Positions 24,946 through 32,712 of a stretch of DNA of 64,000 nucleotides are shown one piece after another. This DNA is from Aquincolibacterium sp964606385 (lineage in GTDB: Bacteria; Omnitrophota; Omnitrophia; Omnitrophales; Aquincolibacteriaceae). The notes beneath the pieces are model-generated. The model was not told where the DNA came from and ran no database searches. It saw only the letters and a list, made by a program, of their open reading frames with translations. The position numbers were made by a program, and so were the translations under genes. Positions within the stretch are counted from its first letter, which is position 1. Every line of letters begins with the position of its first letter. The stretch is from NCBI GenBank assembly GCA_964606385.1, contig CAZSFZ010000002.1:132463-196462 (forward strand), written 5' to 3'.

Positions 24946-25321
24946 CCGCTTCCGGATCTTTGGACGCAGGGGGGTTGTCCTTTTCTTCGATCTTGCGGAT
25001 CACTTGGCCGATCTCAAAGTCCTTGTCGAGGGAATCGTCCAGCTCAAATTGGAGCCTCGGGGTGTAGCGCATCTTGATCGCCAGACCGACTTCATGCTGA
25101 AGAAAGCCGGCGGCCCGTTCGAGCACTTTGAGGGATTCTTCCTTTTTCTTTTTTTCGCCCATGATGCTCACGAACACCACGGCGGATTTAAGGTCCGGCG
25201 TGATCTTGACGTGGGTCACGGTCACAAAACCCAGGCGCGGGTCTTTGACCCGTTCGAGAATGAGATTGCTGAGCTCCATTTGAAGCAGCGATGCGACGCG
25301 TTCCGTCCGTTTTCCTTGCAT
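24923..25321 (-). CDS. rbfA: Ribosome-binding factor A
   Basis: A 132-residue 30S maturation factor with a KH-like fold. MQGKRTERVASLLQMELSNL, KDPRLGFVTVTHVKITPDLK and MRYTPRLQFELDDSLDK are diagnostic. AAGAGGTGTTTC precedes ATG 25321. The C-terminal tail is acidic. An intrinsic terminator lies between infB and this gene. Confidence 0.95.
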   Translation of the reverse strand: MQGKRTERVASLLQMELSNLILERVKDPRLGFVTVTHVKITPDLKSAVVFVSIMGEKKKKEESLKVLERAAGFLQHEVGLAIKMRYTPRLQFELDDSLDKDFEIGQVIRKIEEKDNPPASKDPEADGANPHD

Positions 25322-25338
25322 GAAACACCTCTTAAATT

Positions 25339-25395
25339 AAAAAAGCGTTACTGAAAGCGCCAGCACCGAAGTCCGGCTTCTTGGGTCAGTAACGC
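25339..25395 (-). terminator. Intrinsic terminator between infB and rbfA
   Basis: On the minus strand GCGTTACTGA pairs with TCAGTAACGC (perfect 10 bp) around a 31-base interior that contains its own GAAG/CTTC pairing. TTTTTT follows at once. It sits 15 bases after the infB stop and just before the rbfA ribosome binding site, so rbfA-truB-ribF need read-through. Confidence 0.75.
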
Positions 25396-25410
25396 CTCAG
25401 CGGTCAATGA

Positions 25411-27633
25411 TTACAATTTTGCGGCAAATTTGTCGATGCGGTAAGACTCCAGGATATCCCCTTCCCGAAGGTCGTTGAAACCTTCCAGGGCAACCCCGCA
25501 CTCATACCCCTCGGCAACATCCTTCACATCATCCTTGAACCGCTTGAGAGAAGAAAGTTTCCCGTCAAAGATCACGACGTTATCGCGCACCAGCCTCACG
25601 CGGTGCTGCCGGGTGATGCGGCCTTTGATCACGATCGCCCCGCCGATATTCCCCACCCTCGAGGACTTGAAGATCTGGCGGATCTTGGTCTTCCCTTCGA
25701 CAACTTCCTTGAGATCGGGCTCGAGGATCCCTTCCATGGCTTTACGGATCTTTTCGACCGCTTCGTAGATGATGCTGTAAAAATGAATGTCCACGCCTTC
25801 TTTTTCGGCCAAGACCTGCGCCTTGGGATCAGCTTTGACATGGAAACCGATGATGATCGCATCAGAGGCCGCCGCGAGCATCACGTCCGACTCGTTGATC
25901 CCGCCGACGATCCCGTGGATCACATGGAGCCGGCATTTCTCAGAACTGATCTTATCAAGCGATTGGGTCAGGGCTTCGATGGAACCCTGCACGTCCGCTT
26001 TAAGGATGATCTTGAGCTCCTTGAAATTCCCCTCCGAGATCTTGGAGTAGAGGCTTTCGAGGGACATATGTTTGGGCGTTCCCCGCATCTGCTTTTCACG
26101 AAGCTCGAGGATCTTCTGTTCGGTGATCGTTTTAGCGATCTTCTCATCCGCCACCGCGTAAACTGTTTCCCCGGCTTCCGGCACGCCGTTCAATCCGGAA
26201 AGTTCCACCGCGTAGGCGGGTCCGGCTTCGCGCACGGTCTTGCCAAGATCGTTCTTCATGGCGCGAACACGACCGGTATATTGCCCGGCCACAACGATAT
26301 CGCCCAACTTCAGGGTTCCTTTTTGTACGATAATGCTTGCCACCGGTCCGCTCCCTTTAGAGATATGGCTTTCGATCACAACACCCACAGCCGGGCGGTC
26401 GGGATTTGCCTTGAGCTCCAGGACTTCCGATTCCAAAAGCAACATATCAAGAAGATCCTCGATGCCCTTGCCGGTCTTTGCGGAAACTTTGACCACGATC
26501 GTTTTCCCGCCCCACTCCTCGGGTACGAGTCCGATCTTTTGAAGTTCTCCAAGCACTTTGGCGGGATTCGCGACCGGAAGATCGATCTTGTTCATGGCCA
26601 CCACGATCGGGCATCCGGCTTCGCGCGCGTGGTCGATCGCTTCGATCGTCTGAGGCATCACACCATCATCGGCCGCCACCACGAGCACAACCACATCGGT
26701 CACATTCGCGCCACGGGCGCGCATGGCCGTAAAGGCTTCATGGCCCGGGGTGTCCAGAAAGGTCACATGCCCTTTGCCGGGAATATCCACGCCGTAGGCC
26801 CCGATATGCTGCGTGATAAAGCCTTTTTCTTTGGCCGCCACGTTCGTGCTGCGGATCGCGTCCAAAAGCGACGTTTTTCCGTGGTCGACATGGCCCATCA
26901 TGGTCACGACCGGCGGACGCGGCTTGAGTTTGGCAACGTCTTCATCTTCCCCGCGGTCAATGATCTCTTTAGCTTCGTCCTCCATCTTCTGGATCTCGAT
27001 GCCCAGAGCCTCTCCGGCCGCGTAAACGATCTCTTCGTTCAAAAGCTGGTTCACATTCGCGAAAATGCCGATCCCCATCAGCGCCTTAATGACTTCCGGG
27101 ATCCTCCGGCTCATCTTTTCCGCAAGATTCCCCACCGTGATCGGGAAACGGACCGAGACTACTGGTTTCACGGGTGGCGGAGGGGGAGCGGCCGGTTTCG
27201 GGGCCTCTTGGACGGGTGCCGGTTTGGGTGCTGCGGCCGGCGCCGGTTTACTTTCAACAGGCTTCGGCTCAGGTTTTTTCTCTACAACGGGAGCAACCGG
27301 CAACTCCGCCTTTTTAACCGGTTCGGCCACGGGAGCCTTGGGAGCGGCCGCAACTACTGGCTTAGGCGGCGCTGTTTTTACTTCCGGAGCAACTTTAACC
27401 TCGGAAGTAACCGGTTTTTCATGGATCTTGTTTTCTGCCGGAATTTTGGATTTGACCGCGGCCTTCACGGAAGCCTTTTTTTCTTTAACGGGTTTTGCTT
27501 CAGTGGTTTTTGCGGCGGCCTTCACAGTAGTTTTTTTAGGGGCAGTTTTCTTGACGGCGGGGGCTTTGACGGCTTTTTTGACCGCTTCTTTTTTTTCTTT
27601 GGCTTTCTCTTTTTTCTCGGTCATTTCACTCAC
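25411..27633 (-). CDS. infB: Translation initiation factor IF-2
   Basis: A 740-residue GTPase that positions initiator tRNA. The first ~165 residues are a Lys/Ala/Pro-rich low-complexity linker. The IF2N-like domain (VGNLAEKMSRRIPEVIKALM) follows, then the G domain with G1 MMGHVDHGKTSLLDAIRSTN (~243), DTPGHEAFTAMRARG, MNKIDLP and VSAKTGKGIEDLL, and the C-terminal domains ending KRFKDDVKDVAEGYECGV. It overlaps nusA by 8 bp. Confidence 0.97.
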   Translation of the reverse strand: MSEMTEKKEKAKEKKEAVKKAVKAPAVKKTAPKKTTVKAAAKTTEAKPVKEKKASVKAAVKSKIPAENKIHEKPVTSEVKVAPEVKTAPPKPVVAAAPKAPVAEPVKKAELPVAPVVEKKPEPKPVESKPAPAAAPKPAPVQEAPKPAAPPPPPVKPVVSVRFPITVGNLAEKMSRRIPEVIKALMGIGIFANVNQLLNEEIVYAAGEALGIEIQKMEDEAKEIIDRGEDEDVAKLKPRPPVVTMMGHVDHGKTSLLDAIRSTNVAAKEKGFITQHIGAYGVDIPGKGHVTFLDTPGHEAFTAMRARGANVTDVVVLVVAADDGVMPQTIEAIDHAREAGCPIVVAMNKIDLPVANPAKVLGELQKIGLVPEEWGGKTIVVKVSAKTGKGIEDLLDMLLLESEVLELKANPDRPAVGVVIESHISKGSGPVASIIVQKGTLKLGDIVVAGQYTGRVRAMKNDLGKTVREAGPAYAVELSGLNGVPEAGETVYAVADEKIAKTITEQKILELREKQMRGTPKHMSLESLYSKISEGNFKELKIILKADVQGSIEALTQSLDKISSEKCRLHVIHGIVGGINESDVMLAAASDAIIIGFHVKADPKAQVLAEKEGVDIHFYSIIYEAVEKIRKAMEGILEPDLKEVVEGKTKIRQIFKSSRVGNIGGAIVIKGRITRQHRVRLVRDNVVIFDGKLSSLKRFKDDVKDVAEGYECGVALEGFNDLREGDILESYRIDKFAAKL

Positions 27634-28873
27634 CCGCTCCTTCTTGTCCCGTCTCCTCTTGAGAGGTCTTTCCTTCGCTTTCTGCCGGCGCTACCTCTTG
27701 ACTCGCCGCTTCTTCAGGCGCCGGCGTTTTATCAGCGGCCTTATTCGCGACGTTCTTTTTCGAGGCAGCTTCTTTACCCGACGCGAGGATCTTTTCAGCC
27801 GTCTTGAGACCGATCCCGGGGATCTCAGCCAATTCTTCCGCCGTTTTCTTGAGAAGGTCCTTCAAGGCCAGGATACCCGCTCCGTTCAGGATCTGTTCTG
27901 TTTTTTCGCCTACGCCGTCGAGGGCGCTCAGGGCGACTTTTTGAGAAGTGCTGCGGACATCAAGCTCCCAGCCGATCAGCTTGGACGCAAGCCGCACGTT
28001 CTGTCCTTTTTTCCCGATCGCAAGCGACAGCTGGTCATCTTCCACAAGGATCTCGGCGCTTTGCCGTTCGGGGTTTAAAGTGATCTTTTTAAGCTCAGCG
28101 GGCGCCATCGCGTTCTTGATATAGGTTTCCACATCCTCGCTGTAACGGATGATGTCGATCTTTTCTCCGCCAAGTTCGCGAACGATGCTTTTCACGCGCT
28201 GCCCGCGAACTCCCACGCAGGAACCCACGCAGTCGATCTTTTCGTCGGAAGAAGTTACGGCGATCTTGGTGCGGGACCCGGCTTCGCGCGCCACCGCCTT
28301 GACCTTCACAAGACCATCATGGATCTCCGGCACTTCCATCGCGAAAAATTGCGTCACAAGGTCCGGATGAGTCCGGGACAGGATCACCTCGGGCCCTTTG
28401 GAGGTTTTCTTCACTTCCATCACATAGGCGCGTACCACATTCCCCTGCCTGAAACTGTCGAGAGGTGATTGCTCGCGCGCGGGAAGGATGCCTTCGGTTT
28501 TTCCGAAGTCCACGATAATGGCTTTCGATTCGATCCGGTGCACGCTGCCGGAGACGATATCGCCCTGCTTGTGGCTGTATTCGTTAAAAATGGATTCACG
28601 CTCGGCTTCGCGGATCTTTTGAATGATGACTTGCTTGGCGGTTTGCGCAGCAATACGCCCGAACCGGGCATCGTTGATCTCTTTGCCGTCCAACAGCATG
28701 GTGATACGAAAGGTCTTTGGATCGATCTGGACGTCAAAAACATCGCCTTTTTCGGGGAAGCTCTTGCGACAGGCAGAGATCAGGGCATGGCGAAGCGCGT
28801 CCAGGAGGACCTCTTTCGTAATCCCCTTTTCCTTCTCAATATATTCCAGTGAAGCCAGCAGATCCTGTGACAT
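27626..28873 (-). CDS. nusA: Transcription termination/antitermination factor NusA
   Basis: A 415-residue RNA polymerase-binding factor. An N-terminal polymerase-binding domain is followed by an S1 domain (KQGDIVSGSVHRIESKAIIV), KH1 (CVGSCVGVRGQRVKSIVREL) and KH2 (LSLAIGKKGQNVRLASKLIG). A helix-hairpin-helix C-terminal part (LAEIPGIGLKTAEKILASGK) and an Ala/Glu-rich tail complete it. Its leader contains a strong promoter and then an intrinsic terminator, consistent with autoregulation by attenuation. Confidence 0.97.
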   Translation of the reverse strand: MSQDLLASLEYIEKEKGITKEVLLDALRHALISACRKSFPEKGDVFDVQIDPKTFRITMLLDGKEINDARFGRIAAQTAKQVIIQKIREAERESIFNEYSHKQGDIVSGSVHRIESKAIIVDFGKTEGILPAREQSPLDSFRQGNVVRAYVMEVKKTSKGPEVILSRTHPDLVTQFFAMEVPEIHDGLVKVKAVAREAGSRTKIAVTSSDEKIDCVGSCVGVRGQRVKSIVRELGGEKIDIIRYSEDVETYIKNAMAPAELKKITLNPERQSAEILVEDDQLSLAIGKKGQNVRLASKLIGWELDVRSTSQKVALSALDGVGEKTEQILNGAGILALKDLLKKTAEELAEIPGIGLKTAEKILASGKEAASKKNVANKAADKTPAPEEAASQEVAPAESEGKTSQEETGQEGAGE

Positions 28874-28900
28874 TTTGTCCCTGATTCCGTCCGTTTGATT

Positions 28901-28936
28901 AGAAAAAAAAGAAGTGGGTTTGTGCGCCCACTTCTT
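28901..28936 (-). terminator. Intrinsic terminator in the nusA leader (attenuator)
   Basis: On the minus strand AAGAAGTGGG pairs with CCCACTTCTT (10 bp, 8-base loop CGCACAAA), followed by a run of at least seven T. It lies between the nusA promoter (28960-28987) and ATG 28873, so every operon transcript must pass it. Confidence 0.8.
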
Positions 28937-28959
28937 CGCATGCCTTGATTGATTTGTTT

Positions 28960-28987
28960 ATTATAGGGAAAATCCTCCCAAAGTCAA
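28960..28987 (-). promoter_or_regulatory. nusA: Promoter of the nusA-infB operon
   Basis: On the minus strand: TTGACT (-35), a 16-base spacer and a perfect TATAAT (-10). The transcript would start near 28953, giving an ~80-base leader that includes the terminator hairpin. Confidence 0.8.
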
Positions 28988-29134
28988 CGAGAGTGTCTGA
29001 AGGTTCGTAAATGGCGTTTTCATCCTAGCTCTCAGAAAAACCTGCAACTCATTTAATTAAAATAGGTTATGTAAAGCCTTGTCCTTCGGGGCGTAAGTAT
29101 TGCGCTTCTTGCCCCAAGCATGTTATTCTCTCCC

Positions 29135-30259
29135 ATGCCAAAACAAGACCTCCTGATCATCGCCTCAAGCGATAAAGATGCCGACCTTTATTACGCGACG
29201 AAATTCATTGCCCCCGACCCGTTCGTTTTTGTCCAAGTCCATGGGAAAAAATACATTCTTGTAAGCGACCTCGAGATCGACCGGGCAAGGAAACAGGCCC
29301 ATGTGGACGATGTCTTCTCAAGTTCCCGTCTTGCCCTGGATTACAAACAAACCCACAAAAAAAAATGCTCCTTTATCGAGCTGGTCCTTTATTTCCTCAA
29401 AAAACTCGGGATCCATAGCGTTCTTGTCCCCGGAAATTTTCCCGTTCAATATTACGTGCCCTTACGCCATGCCGGCCTCAGGGTCCAATACAAGCACGGG
29501 ATCTTCTTTGAAGAACGTCTGATCAAGAGCCGTCCGGAGATCGTCGCGATCACTCGGGCTTTGCGCGCTACGGAAAAAGCCGTTGATCAAGCCGTCAAGC
29601 TTTTGAGATCTTCGAAGATCCGGCGGAACAAACTTTATTTCCAGGGAAAATTACTCACGAGTGAAACCCTTCGCACCCTGATCCACCAAGCGCTTCTCGC
29701 GAACGGGTGCACCGGAGAACACACGATCGTCGCCTCCGGTCGTCACTCGATCGATCCTCACGACCAGGGATCGGGCCCGCTTGAAGCTCATCAACCGATC
29801 ATCATGGATATTTTCCCGCGCAGTGAAAAAACGCTTTATTACGCGGATTTCACCCGCACGGTCGTCCGCGGCAAAGCCTCCCCGGCCCTCAAAAAGATGT
29901 ATGCCGCGGTGAAAGAAGCTCAACGGATCGCTTTTAAAATGATCCGCCACGGCGCCCACGCGAAGAAGGTCCACGAGGCGATCCAGAACAGATTCGCGGA
30001 ACTCGGATTTAAAACAGGCTTCAAAAACGGCCGGATGCAGGGATTTTTTCACAGCACGGGGCATGGGCTCGGCCTCGATATCCATGAACCGCCCCGCATC
30101 AGCGTCGGGGACGATGTGCTTAGAGAGGGCCAGGTTGTAACGGTAGAACCCGGCCTGTATTACAAAGGCGTCGGCGGCATTCGCTTGGAAGACGTGGTCG
30201 TCGTCACCCGAAACGGCTGCAACAATCTCACGAAATTCCCCAAACAACTCGAGATCTAA
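29135..30259 (+). CDS. M24-family metallopeptidase (Xaa-Pro aminopeptidase-like)
   Basis: A protein of ~374 residues. The N-terminal domain is creatinase-like (ADLYYATKFIAPDPFVFVQ). The C-terminal pita-bread domain carries the metal ligands: HQPIIMDIFPRSEKTLYYAD and FTRTVVRG (two Asp), FFHSTGHGLGLDIHEPPRIS (His), VVTVEPGLYYKGVGG (Glu) and IRLEDVVVVT (Glu). It is a likely cytosolic aminopeptidase for X-Pro peptides. ATG 29120, five codons upstream, is an alternative start; neither has a clear ribosome binding site. It is divergent from nusA. Confidence 0.9.
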   Translation: MPKQDLLIIASSDKDADLYYATKFIAPDPFVFVQVHGKKYILVSDLEIDRARKQAHVDDVFSSSRLALDYKQTHKKKCSFIELVLYFLKKLGIHSVLVPGNFPVQYYVPLRHAGLRVQYKHGIFFEERLIKSRPEIVAITRALRATEKAVDQAVKLLRSSKIRRNKLYFQGKLLTSETLRTLIHQALLANGCTGEHTIVASGRHSIDPHDQGSGPLEAHQPIIMDIFPRSEKTLYYADFTRTVVRGKASPALKKMYAAVKEAQRIAFKMIRHGAHAKKVHEAIQNRFAELGFKTGFKNGRMQGFFHSTGHGLGLDIHEPPRISVGDDVLREGQVVTVEPGLYYKGVGGIRLEDVVVVTRNGCNNLTKFPKQLEI

Positions 30260-30265
30260 AAAACC

Positions 30266-30535
30266 ATGGAAATCCTCTTAAAGATCAGCGCGCTGGCAGG
30301 AGCGATCCTTCCTCTTTTTAATATTCCCCTCATCATGCGGATCGTGAAACGCAAGTCCGCTGACGATATCAGTCTTGTTTGGGTATTCGGAGTTTGGATC
30401 TGCATCCTTCTCATGTCCCCTGCCGCACTCACTTCCCAAGATTTCGCCTTCAGGTCGTTCGGCTGGGCCAATGTTGTTTTCTTCACCGGCGTCGTCTTTG
30501 TCACCGTGAAGTATCATCATAAATTCAAAAAATAG
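30266..30535 (+). CDS. PQ-loop (SemiSWEET-like) small membrane protein
   Basis: An 89-residue protein with three hydrophobic helices. LPLFNIPLIMRIVKRKSADD, continuing ISLVWVFG, is a PQ-loop-type motif. Three-helix size plus this motif matches SemiSWEET-like transporters that dimerise to move sugars or other small solutes. It begins 6 bases after the peptidase stop. The solute is not predictable. Confidence 0.7.
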   Translation: MEILLKISALAGAILPLFNIPLIMRIVKRKSADDISLVWVFGVWICILLMSPAALTSQDFAFRSFGWANVVFFTGVVFVTVKYHHKFKK

Positions 30536-30536
30536 G

Positions 30537-30606
30537 GCTACGTTCTACGGGCCACGCCCCACGCAGTAGCAACTCGTGGACCGTGGATCGGGAGCGCGTG
30601 GACCGG
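30537..30606. repeat. Family B palindromic repeat (intergenic)
   Basis: TACGGGCCACGCCCCACGCA on the left and CGTGGACCGTGGATCGGGAG with CGCGTGGACC on the right. It fills the gap before the GIY-YIG gene. It is of the same type as the copies at 23436, 56541, 60087 and 60621. Confidence 0.65.
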
Positions 30607-30610
30607 AAAA

Positions 30611-30979
30611 ATGCATCCCAAATACAAACGTATGCTGGAAGGTCTGAAAAAGCAGTATGGGGGAAAGAAGAAATCCTCCGACCCATGGTCCCTTTACATT
30701 CTCCGTTGCTGCGACGGAACTTTCTACACGGGCATCACGAATGACCTCGAGCGCCGCTTTAAAATGCATCAAGCGGGCAAGGCCTCCCGCTACACACGCA
30801 CGCGGGGACCGGTGGAAATGCTCTACTCGGAGACGTGCGGCGACCGCTCCAGCGCCTTGATCCGTGAGTGTGAAGTGAAGGAATGGCCGCGCGCTAAAAA
30901 GCAAGCGCTGACAGAATCGGGGAATGGGAAACGGGGAACGCGGCGAAAAACGAAAGCTGTGAAACGCGCGGAAAGTTGA
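30611..30979 (+). CDS. GIY-YIG nuclease-domain protein (UPF0213-like)
   Basis: A 122-residue protein with a complete small GIY-YIG domain: WSLYILRCCDGTFYTGITND (Tyr and G-I-T variant of GIY-YIG) and LERRFKMHQAGKASRYTRTR. This matches stand-alone UPF0213/YhbQ-type proteins with proposed roles in DNA repair or as structure-specific nucleases. The C-terminal ~20 residues (from ESGNGKRGTRRKT on) come from a family A repeat. Confidence 0.85.
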   Translation: MHPKYKRMLEGLKKQYGGKKKSSDPWSLYILRCCDGTFYTGITNDLERRFKMHQAGKASRYTRTRGPVEMLYSETCGDRSSALIRECEVKEWPRAKKQALTESGNGKRGTRRKTKAVKRAES

Positions 30980-31019
30980 TGGTTTTGCGTTACCCGTTCC
31001 ACGAGTAACGTTCCCCGCG
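30919..31019. repeat. Family A palindromic repeat, long copy
   Basis: GGGAATGGGAAACGGGGAAC with CGCGGCG on the left, inverted CGTTACCCGTTCCACGAGTA with ACGTTCCCCGCG on the right. It encodes the C-terminus of the GIY-YIG protein and fills the convergent gap up to the next gene's stop. Confidence 0.65.
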
Positions 31020-31619
31020 TTAGTCCAGCTGATCTTCCAGCTTGCTCTTCAGCGCATCCATCTGCTTCAGAAGATAGTCCGGTACCAGGTCCTCTTCTTC
31101 CAGCTGGGTCTTCGCGGAATTCAAAAACCCGATCAATCGCCGTAAGATAGAACCACGCTTTTGCTCTTTCATTTCCGGCGTTTCTTTCGGCGCGTGGGTC
31201 TCGAGGATCTTCTTCACCTGCGCCCGGACCTCTTTAATTTCTTTTCCCTCGTTCAGGACATCGTTCCGGAGCTCGGCGAATTCATTGGTGGGAATATTCT
31301 TGTTATTCTTCGCAAGCCGCAGCGCGTTCACGGCTTCATAATCGGGGATCTTCCGCGGCGCCTCTTCTTCCGTGTAATCGGGCTTCACGATACGCGGTTC
31401 TTCTTTTTCAAGGAACGCGTAGGACTTGATGAGCTTGGACGCCGTCGCTTCTTTGATGTTCAGCTCTTTTTTACAATACGTCTCAAAGGCTTGGTAGCCC
31501 CAATCTTTAAAAAGCTTGTTTTTGTAGATGGAGAACAGGTGTTGTCCCAACTGGATCCAGCTGGCTTTGTGCTGTTTCGCGATCTCAACCGTTTTAACGC
31601 GTAATTCGTCGTTGCTCAT
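31020..31619 (-). CDS. Conserved-looking soluble protein, unknown function
   Basis: A ~199-residue, charged, mostly helical protein starting MSNDELRVKTVEIAKQHKAS. The first part (WIQLGQHLFSIYKNKLFKDW, then ELNIKEATASKLIKSYAFLE) looks like a helix-turn-helix-type module. The second half is coiled-coil-like. The frame is open to 31646, but those first codons lie in a family A repeat, so ATG 31619 (with GGGA upstream) is preferred. I do not recognise the family. Confidence 0.65.
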   Translation of the reverse strand: MSNDELRVKTVEIAKQHKASWIQLGQHLFSIYKNKLFKDWGYQAFETYCKKELNIKEATASKLIKSYAFLEKEEPRIVKPDYTEEEAPRKIPDYEAVNALRLAKNNKNIPTNEFAELRNDVLNEGKEIKEVRAQVKKILETHAPKETPEMKEQKRGSILRRLIGFLNSAKTQLEEEDLVPDYLLKQMDALKSKLEDQLD

Positions 31620-31625
31620 AATTTT

Positions 31626-31693
31626 TTCCCGGGAAACGATGAACATGAAACGGATAACGTGAATGTTCAGCGTTCCCCGTTTCCCATTCCCCT
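31626..31693. repeat. Family A palindromic repeat
   Basis: GGGAAACGATGAACATGAAA with CGGATAACG on the left, GTTCAGCGTTCCCCGTTTCC with CATTCCCCTG on the right. It occupies the gap between the mqnD-type gene and the unknown 199-residue gene. Confidence 0.65.
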
Positions 31694-31698
31694 GTTTT

Positions 31699-32619
31699 CT
31701 AAATGAATTCTAACTCCACCTTTTTCGGAATGATCTTGTGTTCGTACGCCCTATCAAGAAGCTTGCGGAATCCCGCCTCCCCGTCCTGGCCGATATCGAT
31801 CGTGCGATCGTTCACATACATCGCCACAAAACGGTCGTTCAGCTCGTGGGAGATGCCGCGGCCGAACTGACCCGCGTATTCTAGGGCATCTTTGCGGTGG
31901 TTCAAGGCGTATTCGATGCTTTCTTTAAAGAGTTTTGAGAACTCCAAAATCGTTTCTTTGCCCAGGTCCCGCCGTATGATATCGATCCCGAGAGGAAGCG
32001 GCAGCTTTGTCTCTTCATACCACCAGGCCCCGAGATCCACGATCTTTTCAAGCCCATGTTGGGCGTGCGTGATCTGCCCTTCATGGATCACAAGCCCGAG
32101 ATCGGCTTCTCCTGATTTTACGGCATTGAAAATTTTGTCGAAGGGAACAAAGATGGCTTCGAAGTCGCCATCCGGGGAACGGGGAACGGGAAACGTCTTT
32201 TCTTCTATCTTTTGAAAAAGTTGCAGGGCCAGATAGGCTGTTGTCAATTGCCCCGGGATGGCGATTCGCTTTCCGCGAATCGAGGAGAACGCTGAACGAT
32301 AAGGATCCTGCGTTCCCCATTCCCCGTTAACCGTTCCCCGGGCAACAAGAATCGGCCCGTACTTATACCCCACGCTCGCGCCGGACCGCATGACGATATA
32401 TGTGTCCGCGAGATAGGCATAGGCGTGACAGGAAACGGCGGTGACTTCAAGCTCGCCCTTGAGCGCGCGTTGGTTCAGGGATTCGATGTCTTCGATCACA
32501 TGTTCGACCTTGAAGCCGCGCATGTCGATCTTTTCATGGGCAAGCGCGTAGAACATGAACGCGTCATCGGGGTCCGGGCTGTGGCCGATACGGATCGGGA
32601 TCGTTGGGGTCTTTTTCAT
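31699..32619 (-). CDS. mqnD: 1,4-dihydroxy-6-naphthoate synthase-like (MqnD), futalosine pathway
   Basis: A 306-residue periplasmic-binding-protein-fold enzyme of the futalosine route to menaquinone. IGHSPDPDDAFMFYALAHEK, ELEVTAVSCHAYAYLADTYI, SGASVGYKYGPILVARG and DLGLVIHEGQITHAQHGLEK fit MqnD. The protein is longer than usual because two family A repeat segments are read in frame: ~residues 93-112 (GTVNGEWGTQDPYRSAF) and ~139-153 (EKTFPVPRSPDGD). A -10 box ends 9 bases before the ATG and no ribosome binding site is present, so the mRNA is probably leaderless. Confidence 0.85.
   Translation of the reverse strand: MKKTPTIPIRIGHSPDPDDAFMFYALAHEKIDMRGFKVEHVIEDIESLNQRALKGELEVTAVSCHAYAYLADTYIVMRSGASVGYKYGPILVARGTVNGEWGTQDPYRSAFSSIRGKRIAIPGQLTTAYLALQLFQKIEEKTFPVPRSPDGDFEAIFVPFDKIFNAVKSGEADLGLVIHEGQITHAQHGLEKIVDLGAWWYEETKLPLPLGIDIIRRDLGKETILEFSKLFKESIEYALNHRKDALEYAGQFGRGISHELNDRFVAMYVNDRTIDIGQDGEAGFRKLLDRAYEHKIIPKKVELEFI
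32170..32200. repeat. Partial family A repeat inside mqnD
   Basis: CCGGGGAACGGGGAACGGGA with AACG is a single arm of family A, read in frame as VPRSPDG in MqnD. Confidence 0.55.
32284..32342. repeat. Family A repeat inside mqnD
   Basis: GAGAACGCTGAACGATAAGG on the left and GCGTTCCCCATTCCCCGTTA with ACCGTTCCCCGGG on the right. It is read in frame between GPILVAR and GKRIAIPG, two conserved segments that are normally close together. Confidence 0.65.
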
Positions 32620-32628
32620 AGGAGCGGC

Positions 32629-32656
32629 ATTATAGCCTGATTCTCTTTTGGGTAAA
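32629..32656 (-). promoter_or_regulatory. mqnD: mqnD promoter, leaderless geometry
   Basis: On the minus strand: TTTACC (-35, weak), a 16-base spacer and a perfect TATAAT (-10). Transcription should start about 3 bases before ATG 32619. Confidence 0.6.
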
Positions 32657-32712
32657 ACGAGAAACGGAAAAGCGGTTCGCGAATTACGCGGAACGGGATA
32701 ACGCGAACTGGC
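32650..32712. repeat. Family A-like repeat at the 3' end of the giant gene
   Basis: GGGTAAAACGAGAAACGG and GAATTACGCGGAACGGGATA with ACGCG. It supplies the last codons (LSRSA) and the stop of the 8,126-codon gene. No intrinsic terminator is seen here. Confidence 0.5.

Noticed and set aside
25603..27807. Long open frame (over 700 codons) antisense to infB, and similar long frames antisense to ftsK (16099-17799), pnp (19533-20591) and the methyltransferase/flavin reductase genes (8796-9977)
   Set aside because: These are by-products of codon bias in the real genes. They have low-complexity compositions rich in Arg, His and Phe, no ribosome binding sites, and lie opposite genes with clear family motifs.
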